Shown here piece after piece: positions 15,567-24,810 of a stretch of 64,000 nt of DNA. Made by a program: the position numbers and the translations under genes. Location: the NCBI GenBank assembly GCA_958435945.1, contig CAUBIC010000003.1, positions 62,001 to 126,000 on the forward strand, in the 5' to 3' direction. How positions within the stretch are numbered: position 1 is the first letter of the stretch; every line of letters starts with the position of its first letter. Below the pieces are notes generated by a model, which did no database searches, was not told the origin of the DNA, and worked only from the letters and a program-made list of their open reading frames with translations. The DNA comes from an uncultured Collinsella sp. (GTDB taxonomy: Bacteria; Actinomycetota; Coriobacteriia; Coriobacteriales; Coriobacteriaceae).

Positions 15567-16286
15567 ATGTCAACCCTTTCCACGCTGGAGGCAAATAGCC
15601 TCAAAGGCGCCCTCGAGGCGCTGTTGCTGGTGTCGAGCGACCCCGTGAGCGCACCCGCGCTGGCAGGTGCGCTGGATATCGCCCCAGGCGAGTGCGCGTC
15701 GCTTTTGGCCGAGCTCAAGGTTGAGTACGAGGAGGCCAACCGCGGCTTTCAGCTGCGCGAGGTCGCCGGTGGGTGGCGCCTGTTTACACACCCTGCCTAC
15801 CACGATGTGGTCGAGGCCTACGTGCTGAGCTGGGACACGCAAAAGCTGTCTCAGGCGGCGCTCGAGACCCTGGCCGTCATCGCCTACCACCAGCCCGTTA
15901 CGCGCGAGGTGGTCAAGGGCATCCGCGGCGTCAACTCCGATGGCGTCATCGCGTCGCTCGTGGATAAGGGCCTGGTGCGCGAGCTCGGCCGCGACCCCGA
16001 GCGCGGTCAGGCCATCATCTACGGCACGACCAACGCCTTCTTGGAAAAGTTCGGCCTGCGCTCCACTCGCGACCTGCCCGATCTGGAGCAGTTTGCCCCC
16101 GACGAGCAGTCGCGCCAGTTTATCCGCGAGCGTCTGAGCGGCCGCAGCATTCAATCCACACTCGAGGAGCAGGCCGAGGACCTGGACGAAGAGCGCGAAC
16201 TGATCGATACCGATGTTGAGGACACCGATGGCGAAGAGCTTCTGCCCACAGGTGTTACCTCGGAGGATATACATGACGAGGACTAA
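15567..16286 (+). CDS. scpB: Segregation and condensation protein B
   Basis: 239 residues. Two winged-helix domains: LEALLLVSSDPV near the start, and ALETLAVIAYHQPVTR with IRGVNSDGVIASLVDKGLV in the second. ScpB dimers bind ScpA in the SMC condensin. The C-terminus has an acidic extension (EEQAEDLDEERE). Its last 14 bases overlap the start of rluB. Confidence 0.95.
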   Translation: MSTLSTLEANSLKGALEALLLVSSDPVSAPALAGALDIAPGECASLLAELKVEYEEANRGFQLREVAGGWRLFTHPAYHDVVEAYVLSWDTQKLSQAALETLAVIAYHQPVTREVVKGIRGVNSDGVIASLVDKGLVRELGRDPERGQAIIYGTTNAFLEKFGLRSTRDLPDLEQFAPDEQSRQFIRERLSGRSIQSTLEEQAEDLDEERELIDTDVEDTDGEELLPTGVTSEDIHDED

Positions 16287-17244
16287 CGAAGCAGGGGAGA
16301 CGCGCACCGCAAGTGCCACGGGCGCCACAACGCCCGCAACCGACGCCCAGCCCGTCTATCCGCACACCATGCGCCTGCAGCGCTTTTTGGCGCGCGCGGG
16401 CGTGGCGAGTCGCCGCGGCTCGGAGGACCTGATGACTGCCGGCCGCGTGACCGTCAACGGGCAGGTCGCGACCGAACTGGGCACCAAGGTCGACGTCGAC
16501 CGCGACCATATCGAGGTCGACGGCATGCCCGTCAAGTTCAACCAGAGTGCCGTGTACCTGATGCTCTACAAGCCGACCGGCTACCTCACCACCATGAGCG
16601 ACCCGCAGGAGCGCCCTTGCGTGGCCGAGCTGGTCCCGCGCGACCGCTTTCCGGGACTCTTCCCGGTGGGTCGCCTGGACCGCGACACCACGGGCCTCTT
16701 GCTCTTTACCACCGACGGCGACCTTTCGCAGGATCTGCTGCACCCCAGCAAGCACGTCTACAAGACCTACCAGGCACTCGTGGATGGACAGCTGACCGAT
16801 CGCGATCTAGAACCGCTCCGCCGTGGCATCGAGCTCGACGACGGCCTCTGCCAGCCGGCAATCTGCCGCGTCATCACCGCACGCGAGGCCGAGGCCGTAG
16901 CTCCGCAGGGCGTCAAGCCCGGCACCACCGCCGTCGAGGTCATCATCCGCGAGGGTCGCAAGAACCAGGTCAAGCGCATGCTGAGCAAGATCCACCACCC
17001 GGTGATCCGCCTGCATCGCTGCAACTTTGCCGGCCTGGAGCTCAAGGGCGTGGCCAAGGGCTCGTGGCGCGAGCTTACCGACCGCGAGGTACAGATCCTC
17101 AAGGCCGGCGGCATTCCGCCCAAGCAGGCCAGCGCCAAGCGTGGAGCCGCGCCGGCGGTCAACCCCGCGACCCGCACGCGTCACCACGGCAGCCACGGCT
17201 CCGCGCCCAAGCGCAACACCTACCGCGAGCGCTACACCGGCTAG
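16273..17244 (+). CDS. rluB: rRNA pseudouridine synthase RluB-like
   Basis: 323 residues from ATG 16273, which has CGGAGG 8 bases upstream; the longer frame back to 16213 lies inside scpB. An S4 RNA-binding domain covers about 32-80 (RLQRFLARAGVASRR). The RsuA/RluB catalytic loop is GRLDRDTTGLLL with Asp136. The C-terminal 40 residues are a basic, low-complexity tail. It modifies 23S rRNA near U2605 in known homologues. The scpA-scpB-rluB-cmk order is widely conserved. Confidence 0.92.
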   Translation: MTRTNEAGETRTASATGATTPATDAQPVYPHTMRLQRFLARAGVASRRGSEDLMTAGRVTVNGQVATELGTKVDVDRDHIEVDGMPVKFNQSAVYLMLYKPTGYLTTMSDPQERPCVAELVPRDRFPGLFPVGRLDRDTTGLLLFTTDGDLSQDLLHPSKHVYKTYQALVDGQLTDRDLEPLRRGIELDDGLCQPAICRVITAREAEAVAPQGVKPGTTAVEVIIREGRKNQVKRMLSKIHHPVIRLHRCNFAGLELKGVAKGSWRELTDREVQILKAGGIPPKQASAKRGAAPAVNPATRTRHHGSHGSAPKRNTYRERYTG

Positions 17245-17310
17245 GCAGACCGCCAAGCCGCAGCGCCCGCGTCCCATACCAGCACGTCAACCACCGAAAG
17301 GAAGCATTGC

Positions 17311-17997
17311 ATGATCGTCGCCATCGACGGCCCCGCCGGTTCCGGCAAGTCCACCATCGCCAAGGAGATCGCCCGCCAGCTGGGCTTTAACAAGCTCGAT
17401 ACGGGCGCCATGTATCGCGCCGTCACCTTCGCCGCGCTCGACCGCGGCATCGACCTGGACGACGAGGCTGCCATCGACGCCCTCGCCGAGCAGATCGAAA
17501 TCCGCTTTACCAACGGCACCGGCGAGGACACACGTCTGACCATTGATGGCCAGGACGCCTCGGCTGCCATCCGCACCCCGCAGGTCGACGCCAACGTGTC
17601 CAAGGTATCGGCCTACCCGGGCGTGCGCGCGGCCATGCTCGTCCATCAGCGCCGCGCCGCCGAGGATCGCGACATCGTGGCCGAGGGTCGCGACATCGGA
17701 ACCGTCGTGTTCCCCAACGCGCAGGTCAAGGTGTTCCTGACCGCCGACCCGCGCGAGCGCGCCCGTCGCCGCGTGCTGCAGCGCCACCAAAACGACGCCC
17801 AGCCGCTTACCACCGAGCAGCTCGAGGCCGAGGTCGACGAGACCCTCGACGCCCTCAAGCAGCGCGATAAGCTCGACAGCAGCCGCGAGGTCGCGCCGCT
17901 CGTTCCCGCCGAGGACGCCGTGCACGTCGACTCCACCGCCCACACCATCGACGAGGTCGTCTCGATAATCGAGGACCTCATCAACCAAAGGAGGTAG
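17311..17997 (+). CDS. cmk: Cytidylate kinase
   Basis: 228 residues, preceded by GAAAGGAAG. Walker A is G-P-A-G-S-G-K-S-T at 7-15, followed by KLDTGAMYR, which binds the nucleotide. GRDIGTVVFP and the Arg-rich lid are in place. It phosphorylates CMP and dCMP to the diphosphates. Length and motifs are normal for the family. Confidence 0.95.
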   Translation: MIVAIDGPAGSGKSTIAKEIARQLGFNKLDTGAMYRAVTFAALDRGIDLDDEAAIDALAEQIEIRFTNGTGEDTRLTIDGQDASAAIRTPQVDANVSKVSAYPGVRAAMLVHQRRAAEDRDIVAEGRDIGTVVFPNAQVKVFLTADPRERARRRVLQRHQNDAQPLTTEQLEAEVDETLDALKQRDKLDSSREVAPLVPAEDAVHVDSTAHTIDEVVSIIEDLINQRR

Positions 17998-18000
17998 CCC

Positions 18001-18729
18001 ATGCGCCTGTTTAAGCAGACGCCCGAGGATTACTACAACGCCCCCTACGCCGAGTTCCCGGCGCTCATCCGCGGCACTGTCGCCGTAGTCATGGGCATCC
18101 TGTGGGTCTTCTCCAAGCTCATGTGGCGCTGGAAGGTCGAGGACAGCGACCTGCTGTTTGAGCGCCAGGAAGGCCGCGGCAGCGTGGTCATCTGCAACCA
18201 CACCTCAATGGCCGAGCTGCTGGCCGTTGAGACGGCGTTGTTCTTCGGCGGCCGCCGTGTGCGCCCTATCTTTAAATCTGAGTTCGCCAAGAGCAAGATC
18301 GTGCGCTGGGCCTTTAGCCGCGTGGGCGGTATTCCCGTCGAGCGCGGCACGGCCGACATGAAGTGCCTGCGTGCCGCCCAGCATGCGCTACAGCGCGGCG
18401 AGGACGTCTTGATCTTCCCCGAGGGCACGCGCATCCGCTCGCGCGAGATCAAGCCCGAGGTCCACGGCGGTTTTGCGCTTATCGCTCAGATGGGCAAGGC
18501 GCCCGTCAACCCACTCGCCATTTGTGGTTGGTCCGATATTACGCCTAAGGGCAAAAAGCTCATGCGCCCCAAAAAATGCTGGATCCGTGCCGGCAAGGCC
18601 ATCTCGCTTTCCGATGCTCCGGCCGAGCTCAAGCGCAAGGAACGCCTGGCATGGTTTGAGTCCGAAGCCATGAATCGCGTCTACGCCATGCGCGATGACC
18701 TTTGCGCCGAGCACCCGGGCAGGTTCTAG
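18001..18729 (+). CDS. plsC: 1-acyl-sn-glycerol-3-phosphate acyltransferase
   Basis: 242 residues, AAAGGAGG upstream, 3 bases after cmk. A membrane helix lies at about 22-42. Acyltransferase motif I appears as N-H-T-S-M-A-E at 66-72, with Glu where most PlsC proteins have Asp. Motif III F-P-E-G-T-R is at 139-144. It acylates lysophosphatidic acid in phospholipid synthesis. The His-x4-Glu form is uncommon but occurs in some actinobacterial homologues. Confidence 0.9.
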   Translation: MRLFKQTPEDYYNAPYAEFPALIRGTVAVVMGILWVFSKLMWRWKVEDSDLLFERQEGRGSVVICNHTSMAELLAVETALFFGGRRVRPIFKSEFAKSKIVRWAFSRVGGIPVERGTADMKCLRAAQHALQRGEDVLIFPEGTRIRSREIKPEVHGGFALIAQMGKAPVNPLAICGWSDITPKGKKLMRPKKCWIRAGKAISLSDAPAELKRKERLAWFESEAMNRVYAMRDDLCAEHPGRF

Positions 18730-18731
18730 CC

Positions 18732-19631
18732 ATGGGCGAGTATGTCATGAACACTGCCGAGGCTGTGACCGGCAAGGCAGACGCCCCCACCATCGAAATC
18801 GCCGCCCACGCTGGCACCTGCTACGGCGTGCAGCGTGCGCTCGATATGGCCCTGGCGGCCGCCCCGCAAGCGGGGGAGAACGCTCAGGTCCACACCCTGG
18901 GCCCGCTCATCCATAATCCCATCGTGGTGCGTGAGCTTGCCGAGGCGGGCGTCGGTCTGGCTGAGACCCTTGACGATGCCGCGTCGGGCACCGTGATCAT
19001 TCGCGCGCACGGTGTGGTGCCGCAGGTCATCGATGCCGCTCGCGAGCGTGGCCTCGACGTGGTCGATGCCACCTGCCCCTACGTGAAAAAGGTCCACGTG
19101 GCGGCGGAGCGCCTGGTACGCGAGGGCTACCACGTGATAGTCGTGGGCGAGCCGGGCCACCCCGAAGTCGAGGGCATCCTGGGCCATGCCGGCGATGACG
19201 CGCAGGTCGTGAGCTGCGCCGCCGATGCGGACGCGCTGCCGCTCAAGGGCAAGGTCGGCCTGGTTGTGCAGACCACCCAAACCGCGCAGAACCTGGCCGA
19301 GGTTGTGGCCTCCATCACCCCGCGCGTGCAGGAACTGCGCGTGATCAACACCATCTGCGCCGCCACGAGTGAGCGTCAACAGGCAGCAGCCGCACTTGCC
19401 AACCGCTGCGACTGCATGGTCGTGGTGGGCGGCAAGAACTCGGGCAACACCCGCCGCCTGGCGCAGATTTGCGCCGATGTCTGCGAGCGCACACATCACA
19501 TAGAGGAATCTTCCGAGCTACAGGCCGCATGGTTTGTCAACGCACACCACATCGGCATCACCGCCGGAGCCTCCACTCCGCAAGAACACATCGAGCGCGC
19601 CGTCGAGCGCATCAAGGAGCTTTGCCGCTAA
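18732..19631 (+). CDS. ispH: 4-hydroxy-3-methylbut-2-enyl diphosphate reductase
   Basis: 299 residues from ATG 18732 (ATG 18747 is an alternative). Cys30, Cys115 and Cys209 are the three ligands of the 4Fe-4S cluster, in the family contexts GTCYGV, DATCPYV and NTICAAT. The T-Q-T and S-x-N substrate-binding motifs (TTQTAQN; GGKNSGNT) are present. It makes IPP and DMAPP at the end of the MEP pathway. Two bases separate it from the next gene. Confidence 0.95.
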   Translation: MGEYVMNTAEAVTGKADAPTIEIAAHAGTCYGVQRALDMALAAAPQAGENAQVHTLGPLIHNPIVVRELAEAGVGLAETLDDAASGTVIIRAHGVVPQVIDAARERGLDVVDATCPYVKKVHVAAERLVREGYHVIVVGEPGHPEVEGILGHAGDDAQVVSCAADADALPLKGKVGLVVQTTQTAQNLAEVVASITPRVQELRVINTICAATSERQQAAAALANRCDCMVVVGGKNSGNTRRLAQICADVCERTHHIEESSELQAAWFVNAHHIGITAGASTPQEHIERAVERIKELCR

Positions 19632-19633
19632 TC

Positions 19634-21076
19634 ATGGACCAGACCGTACCCGCATACGCCGCCGAGGTGGCCGATTACGGGCGCAGCCGCGACCCCGAGC
19701 CGGGTGAGGGCGCGCTCGTTAAAAACGTGCGTCCGGAATCGCCCGCATGGGATGTGGGTATCGAGCCGGGCATGCGTGTGCTTACGGTCAACGGCGAGCG
19801 GCTGACCGATATGATTGTGTGGCTCTGGGAGGCAGACGACGACACCGTCGAGCTGGAGGTTTTCGACCCGCGCGACGGCACCGTCACCCCTGTTGAGCTC
19901 GATCGCTTTCCCGGCGAGGACTGGGGTCTGGAGTTCGATGGCCCCATCTTCGATGGCATGCGTACCTGCGTAAACGCCTGCGTGTTCTGCTTTATGACGA
20001 TGCTGCCCAAGGGCGGTCGCTCCACGCTCTACATCCGCGACGACGACTATCGCCTGAGCTTTTTGCAGGGCAACTTTGTCACGTTGACCAACCTCACCGA
20101 CGAAGATGTTCAAAACGTCATCCAACGCAACATGAGCCCCATGAACGTGTCGGTCCATGCCGTAAGCCCCGATGTCCGCCGCCGCATGATGGGCCGCAAC
20201 GCCCAGCGCGGCATGGATGTGCTCGAGGCCATCATGGCCGCCGGCATCGAGATTCACGCGCAGATCGTACTGTGCCCCGGCATGAACGACGGCGAGGAGC
20301 TGCAAAAGACCCTGCGCTTCTGCGAGGAGCATGAGCAGATCACCAGCCTGGGCATTGTGCCGCTCGGTTTTACCAAGCATCAGAACCGTTTTAGCTGGTC
20401 CTACAGCGATAAGCCCGAGCTGGCGCGCGAGACTATCGCCATGATCCGGCCCTTCCAGGACCGTGCCTTCGAGCGCTTTGGCCGCCATACCTTCCAGATG
20501 AGCGACGAGTTCTACCTGGATGCCGGCATCGAGCCTCCCGAGGCGGACTTTTACGACGGCTACCCGCAGTACTACGACGGCATCGGCATGATACGCTCCT
20601 ATCTGGACGAGACCGACAACGTGCTCGCCAACGATGCCGAGCGTCTGCGCCGCGTTCGTGAGGCAATCGCCGCGCGTGGCCAGCGCCTCCTGTGCCTTTC
20701 GGGTGCCAGTGCGCGCGATACGGTGGCGCGTTTTGTGGAATCGCCCCAGGGACTCGCCGGCACTGTCACGGCCATCAAAAACCGCTATTTTGGCGGCAAC
20801 GTGGACGTGACCGGCCTCATCGTCGCCTGCGACATCTTGGAGCAACTGCCGCAGGACCTGTCGGGTGTTATGCTCTTTGTGCCTAAGCTCATGTTCAACG
20901 CCGACGGTATGACCCTTGACGAGTATCATCGTGACGAATTACTCGCAAGCCTTACCTGTCGCGGCGCCGAGGTTCATGTGGTATCGACCATGCCGCATGA
21001 GCTGCTCGATACCCTGGAGCACATCCTTGGCATAACGCCCGCCAATTCAACTATTCCCGCTGACCCTACCCATTAA
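19634..21076 (+). CDS. DUF512 protein (PDZ plus radical-SAM-like)
   Basis: 480 residues from ATG 19634; the longer frame lies inside ispH. Residues 22-100 resemble a PDZ domain (ALVKNVRPESPAWDVGIEPG). Cys112, Cys116 and Cys119 form CxxxCxxC within CVNACVFCF, consistent with a 4Fe-4S radical SAM centre. The C-terminal DUF512 domain contains NRYFGGNVDVTGLIVACDI. It is widely paired with der/engA, as here (10 bases apart), and has been linked to ribosome-related function without a defined reaction. Confidence 0.9.
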   Translation: MDQTVPAYAAEVADYGRSRDPEPGEGALVKNVRPESPAWDVGIEPGMRVLTVNGERLTDMIVWLWEADDDTVELEVFDPRDGTVTPVELDRFPGEDWGLEFDGPIFDGMRTCVNACVFCFMTMLPKGGRSTLYIRDDDYRLSFLQGNFVTLTNLTDEDVQNVIQRNMSPMNVSVHAVSPDVRRRMMGRNAQRGMDVLEAIMAAGIEIHAQIVLCPGMNDGEELQKTLRFCEEHEQITSLGIVPLGFTKHQNRFSWSYSDKPELARETIAMIRPFQDRAFERFGRHTFQMSDEFYLDAGIEPPEADFYDGYPQYYDGIGMIRSYLDETDNVLANDAERLRRVREAIAARGQRLLCLSGASARDTVARFVESPQGLAGTVTAIKNRYFGGNVDVTGLIVACDILEQLPQDLSGVMLFVPKLMFNADGMTLDEYHRDELLASLTCRGAEVHVVSTMPHELLDTLEHILGITPANSTIPADPTH

Positions 21077-21086
21077 AGGAGAGCAG

Positions 21087-22421
21087 ATGAAACCTATCGT
21101 CGCCGTCGTCGGACGTCCCAACGTGGGCAAGTCCACGCTCGTTAACCGCCTGGCCCAGACCTCGGACGCCATCGTCCATGAGTCCCGCGGCGTCACTCGC
21201 GACCGCTCGTATCACACGGCCGATTGGAACGGCCGCGAGTTCACCATCGTCGACACGGGCGGCATCGAGCCGCTCAAGAGCGATGACGTCTTTGCCACAT
21301 CCATCCGTGACCAGGCCCTCGCCGCCGCCGAGGAAGCCGCCGTCATCCTGTTTGTGGTCGACGGCCGCACCGGCGTCACCGAGGAGGACGAGTCGGTCGC
21401 CCGCATGCTCAAGCGCTGCGACAAGCCGGTCTTTCTACTGGTGAACAAGCTCGACAACCCCGATCGCGAGAACGACAACATCTGGGAGTTCTATTCGCTC
21501 GGCATCGGCGAGCCCACGCCGCTCTCGGCCCTGCACGGCCACGGCACGGGCGACCTGCTCGACGACATCGTGGCCCTGTTGCCCGAGGAGGAGGACGAGG
21601 TCGCCGACGCGTTCCCCGATGCGCTGAATGTGGCCATCATCGGCCGCCCCAACGCCGGTAAGTCCTCACTGTTCAACCGCATCCTGGGCGCCGACCGCTC
21701 CATCGTGTCGAACATCGCCGGCACCACGCGCGACGCCATCGATACCGTCGTCGAGCGCAACGGCAAGCACTACCGCATGGTCGATACCGCGGGCATTCGC
21801 AAGAAGAGCACCGTGTATGAGAACATTGAGTACTACTCCATGGTCCGCGGCCTGCGCGCCATCGACCGTGCCGACGTGGCGCTGCTCGTCGTCGACGCCT
21901 CCGTGGGCGTCACCGAGCAGGATCAGAAGGTCATGGGCTTGGCCATCGAGCGCGGCTGCGCCATCGTGGTGCTGCTCAACAAGTGGGACCTGCTCGACGA
22001 CGACCGCAAGCGCGAGGCCTGCATGGAGACCGTCGATCGCCGTCTGGGCGTCATGGCTCCCTGGGCCCAGTACCTGCGCATCTCTGCCCTCACGGGCCGC
22101 AGCGTCGAGAAGATCTGGGCGATGGTCGACGCGGCCGAAAAGACGCGCTCGCAAAAGATCACCACCTCGCGCCTCAACACCTTCCTCACCGACCTGCGCG
22201 AGTTTGGCCACACCGTGGTGGACGGCAAGCGCCGCCTGCGCATGCACTACGTGACCCAGACGGGCGTCAACCCGCCGACGTTCACGTTCTTCGTCAACCA
22301 CAGCGACCTGGTCAACGACACCTACCAGCGCTACGTGGAGAACCGTATGCGCTCGACCTTCGATTTTTCCGGCACGCCCATTCGACTCTTCTTTAGGAAG
22401 AAGGAGCAAAAGGATGCATAA
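21087..22421 (+). CDS. der: Ribosome assembly GTPase Der (EngA)
   Basis: 444 residues, AAAGGAGAG upstream. Two tandem GTPase domains: G1 motifs G-R-P-N-V-G-K-S-T (9-17) and G-R-P-N-A-G-K-S-S (about 186-194), each with DTGG or DTAG and NK-x-D. A KH-like C-terminal domain ends FDFSGTPIRLFFRKK. Der is needed for 50S subunit maturation. The stop overlaps the plsY start by 8 bases. Confidence 0.97.
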   Translation: MKPIVAVVGRPNVGKSTLVNRLAQTSDAIVHESRGVTRDRSYHTADWNGREFTIVDTGGIEPLKSDDVFATSIRDQALAAAEEAAVILFVVDGRTGVTEEDESVARMLKRCDKPVFLLVNKLDNPDRENDNIWEFYSLGIGEPTPLSALHGHGTGDLLDDIVALLPEEEDEVADAFPDALNVAIIGRPNAGKSSLFNRILGADRSIVSNIAGTTRDAIDTVVERNGKHYRMVDTAGIRKKSTVYENIEYYSMVRGLRAIDRADVALLVVDASVGVTEQDQKVMGLAIERGCAIVVLLNKWDLLDDDRKREACMETVDRRLGVMAPWAQYLRISALTGRSVEKIWAMVDAAEKTRSQKITTSRLNTFLTDLREFGHTVVDGKRRLRMHYVTQTGVNPPTFTFFVNHSDLVNDTYQRYVENRMRSTFDFSGTPIRLFFRKKEQKDA

Positions 22422-23097
22422 TCCGATTCTGCTGACCGCCATCTGCGCCGTGGTCTCGTTCTTTATCGGAGCGATTCCGTTTGGCTTAATCCTGGGCCGC
22501 GTGTTCAACCACACCGATATTCGCAAGGCGGGCTCTGGCAACATCGGCACCACCAACGCCCTGCGCGTGGCTGGCCCCAAGGTGGCCGCACTCACGCTGC
22601 TGCTCGACTGTCTTAAGGGCGCTATCTGCGTTCTTATCGCCCGTCCGCTTATCGCGGGCGTGGGCTATGGCTTCCCTGTGAGCATCATGGCGCCTGGAGC
22701 CCCCGGCGATTGGATGCTCGGCGTCATTTGCCTGGCAGCCGTGTGGGGCCACATCTTCTCGCCCTACCTCAATTTCCATGGTGGCAAGGGTATCGCCGTG
22801 GGCTTGGGCGTCATCCTCGCCTGGTACTGGCCCATTGGGCTTTCGCTGCTGGGCATGTTTATCGTGGCCGTCGCCATCACCAAGTTTGTGTCGGTGGGCT
22901 CGCTTGCCGCGGCCATCGGTCTTCCCATCGCCGTCTGCGCGGTCTTTCCGTACGGCAGCCTGGGTCTCAAGTTTTGCATGGCGCTGATCGGCATCACTGT
23001 GGTGTGGGCCCATCGCGCGAACATCAAAAAGCTCATGGCCGGTAAGGAGTCCAAGCTCTCGTTTACCAAGCGCGTCACCGAGCCCGACGATAAGTAG
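22414..23097 (+). CDS. plsY: Acyl-phosphate glycerol-3-phosphate acyltransferase
   Basis: 227 residues, integral membrane. It shows the PlsY motifs: GAIPFGLILGR, then GSGNIGTTNALR, and later FHGGKGIAVGLGV. It transfers acyl groups from acyl-phosphate to glycerol-3-phosphate, the step before PlsC. The start overlaps der, and GAAGGAGC precedes it. Confidence 0.95.
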   Translation: MHNPILLTAICAVVSFFIGAIPFGLILGRVFNHTDIRKAGSGNIGTTNALRVAGPKVAALTLLLDCLKGAICVLIARPLIAGVGYGFPVSIMAPGAPGDWMLGVICLAAVWGHIFSPYLNFHGGKGIAVGLGVILAWYWPIGLSLLGMFIVAVAITKFVSVGSLAAAIGLPIAVCAVFPYGSLGLKFCMALIGITVVWAHRANIKKLMAGKESKLSFTKRVTEPDDK

Positions 23098-23106
23098 GAG
23101 AGAGTC

Positions 23107-24114
23107 ATGAATGTTGCGCTGATTGGCTCCGGCTCTTGGGGAACCGCCGTCGCCGGTCTTGCCGCCGCGCGAGCCGAGCGCGTGACCATGTGGGCCCATA
23201 GCGAGCAGACGGCCGCCGGCATCAATGGCGAGCACCGTAACCCCCGGTATCTGGTGGGATATGAGCTGCCCGGCAACGTCGTCGCCACGACGGACCTGGC
23301 GCAGGCGCTCAACGGCGCCGACGTCATTATCTTTGCCGTGCCCTCCACGCACCTACGCAGCGTATGCCATCAGGCGGCACCCCGTATCGCCGCCGACACC
23401 CCGGTGCTCTGCCTCACCAAGGGTATTGAGCCCGAGTCCGGCCTGCTCATGAGCGAGGTCATTGCCAGCGAGATCGGCAACGATGCGCGCGTGGCGGCAC
23501 TCTCGGGCCCCAACCATGCCGAGGAGATCTGCCGCGGCGGACTTTCTGCCGCCGTCATCGCCAGCGAAGATGCGCAGGTAGGGGAGACCTTTAAGGAATT
23601 ACTCCTGTCCACGGCCTTCCGCATCTACCTGTCGCAGGACATGACCGGCGTCGAGGTTTGCGGCGCCATGAAAAACGTCATCGCCATCGTGTGCGGCATC
23701 TCCGCCGGCACCGGCGCGGGCGACAACACGCTCGCCCTTATCATGACGCGCGGCCTGGCCGAGATTAGCCGACTGGTACACGCCCGTGGCGGGCAGGCCA
23801 TAACGTGCATGGGACTCGCCGGCATGGGCGACCTCATCGCCACCTGCACCTCGGAGCATTCGCGCAACCGCACCTTTGGCTACGAATTTGCCCACGGCGT
23901 CTCGCTCGATGAGTATCAGACGCGCACGCATATGGTGGTCGAGGGCGCCGTCGCGGCCCGCAGCGTCAGCGAGCTCGCCCGTTCACTGGGCGTAGACATT
24001 CCGCTCACCTTTGCCGTAGAGCAAACGCTCTACAACGGTGTTACTTTGGATAGGGCGCTCGAGATCCTTACCGACCGCGTCCCCTCCCAAGAGTTCTACG
24101 GACTCACCGACTAG
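23107..24114 (+). CDS. gpsA: Glycerol-3-phosphate dehydrogenase (NAD(P)+)
   Basis: 335 residues. The Rossmann glycine motif G-S-G-S-W-G-T-A is at 7-14; LSGPNHAEEI and CGAMKNVIAI carry the catalytic Lys region, and AGMGDLIATCTSEHSRN the substrate loop. It makes glycerol-3-phosphate from dihydroxyacetone phosphate, feeding the PlsY/PlsC pathway encoded just upstream. GGAGAG precedes the start. Confidence 0.97.
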   Translation: MNVALIGSGSWGTAVAGLAAARAERVTMWAHSEQTAAGINGEHRNPRYLVGYELPGNVVATTDLAQALNGADVIIFAVPSTHLRSVCHQAAPRIAADTPVLCLTKGIEPESGLLMSEVIASEIGNDARVAALSGPNHAEEICRGGLSAAVIASEDAQVGETFKELLLSTAFRIYLSQDMTGVEVCGAMKNVIAIVCGISAGTGAGDNTLALIMTRGLAEISRLVHARGGQAITCMGLAGMGDLIATCTSEHSRNRTFGYEFAHGVSLDEYQTRTHMVVEGAVAARSVSELARSLGVDIPLTFAVEQTLYNGVTLDRALEILTDRVPSQEFYGLTD

Positions 24115-24132
24115 CGCAGAAAGGCTTCTACC

Positions 24133-24804
24133 ATGGGTTCCATTAAAATCGCTCCTTCGATTCTTTCGGCCGATATGGCCAACCTCAAGGGCGACCTCGA
24201 CAAAATCGCTGGTGCCGACTTTGTTCATTTTGACGTGATGGACGGCCACTTTACCGGCAACCTCACCTTTGGCGTTGACATCCTCAAGGCCGTCAAGCGT
24301 TCCACCGATGTTCCGGTCGACGCGCACCTCATGGTGTCGAACCCTGATGAGACGGTCGATTGGTATGCCGACGCCGGTGCCAATATGATCACCGTGCACT
24401 ACGAGGCCTCCACGCACCTGCACCGCACGCTCACGCACCTGCAGCAGCGCGGCGTCAAGGCCGGCGTGGTGCTCAACCCCGCAACGCCCGTCTGCGTGCT
24501 CGAGAGCATCATCGACGTTGTCGACATGGTGCTGCTGATGAGCGTGAACCCCGGCTTTGGCGGCCAGAGCTTTATCCCGGGCACCATCGCCAAACTCCAC
24601 GAACTCAAGGCCATGTGCGAGCGCCACGGCGTGTCGCCCATGATCGAGGTCGACGGCGGCATTTCTTCCAAAAACATTGCCGAGGTTGTCAAGGCCGGTG
24701 CCAACGTGCTCGTGGCCGGCTCCGCCGTATTTAAGTCCGAAGATCCCGCCGCTGAAGTTGCGCTGCTGCAGAAGCTGGGCAACGAGGCTGCACAGGAGGC
24801 ATAA
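24133..24804 (+). CDS. rpe: Ribulose-phosphate 3-epimerase
   Basis: 223 residues. Family motifs: IAPSILSADMANL, HFDVMDGHF (metal ligands), MSVNPGFGGQSF and IEVDGGI. It interconverts ribulose-5-phosphate and xylulose-5-phosphate in the pentose phosphate pathway. AGAAAGG lies upstream. Confidence 0.97.
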   Translation: MGSIKIAPSILSADMANLKGDLDKIAGADFVHFDVMDGHFTGNLTFGVDILKAVKRSTDVPVDAHLMVSNPDETVDWYADAGANMITVHYEASTHLHRTLTHLQQRGVKAGVVLNPATPVCVLESIIDVVDMVLLMSVNPGFGGQSFIPGTIAKLHELKAMCERHGVSPMIEVDGGISSKNIAEVVKAGANVLVAGSAVFKSEDPAAEVALLQKLGNEAAQEA

Positions 24805-24810
24805 ACCCTT

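Noticed and set aside
19628..20929. 433-residue open frame on the minus strand
   Set aside because: Shadow of the DUF512 gene.
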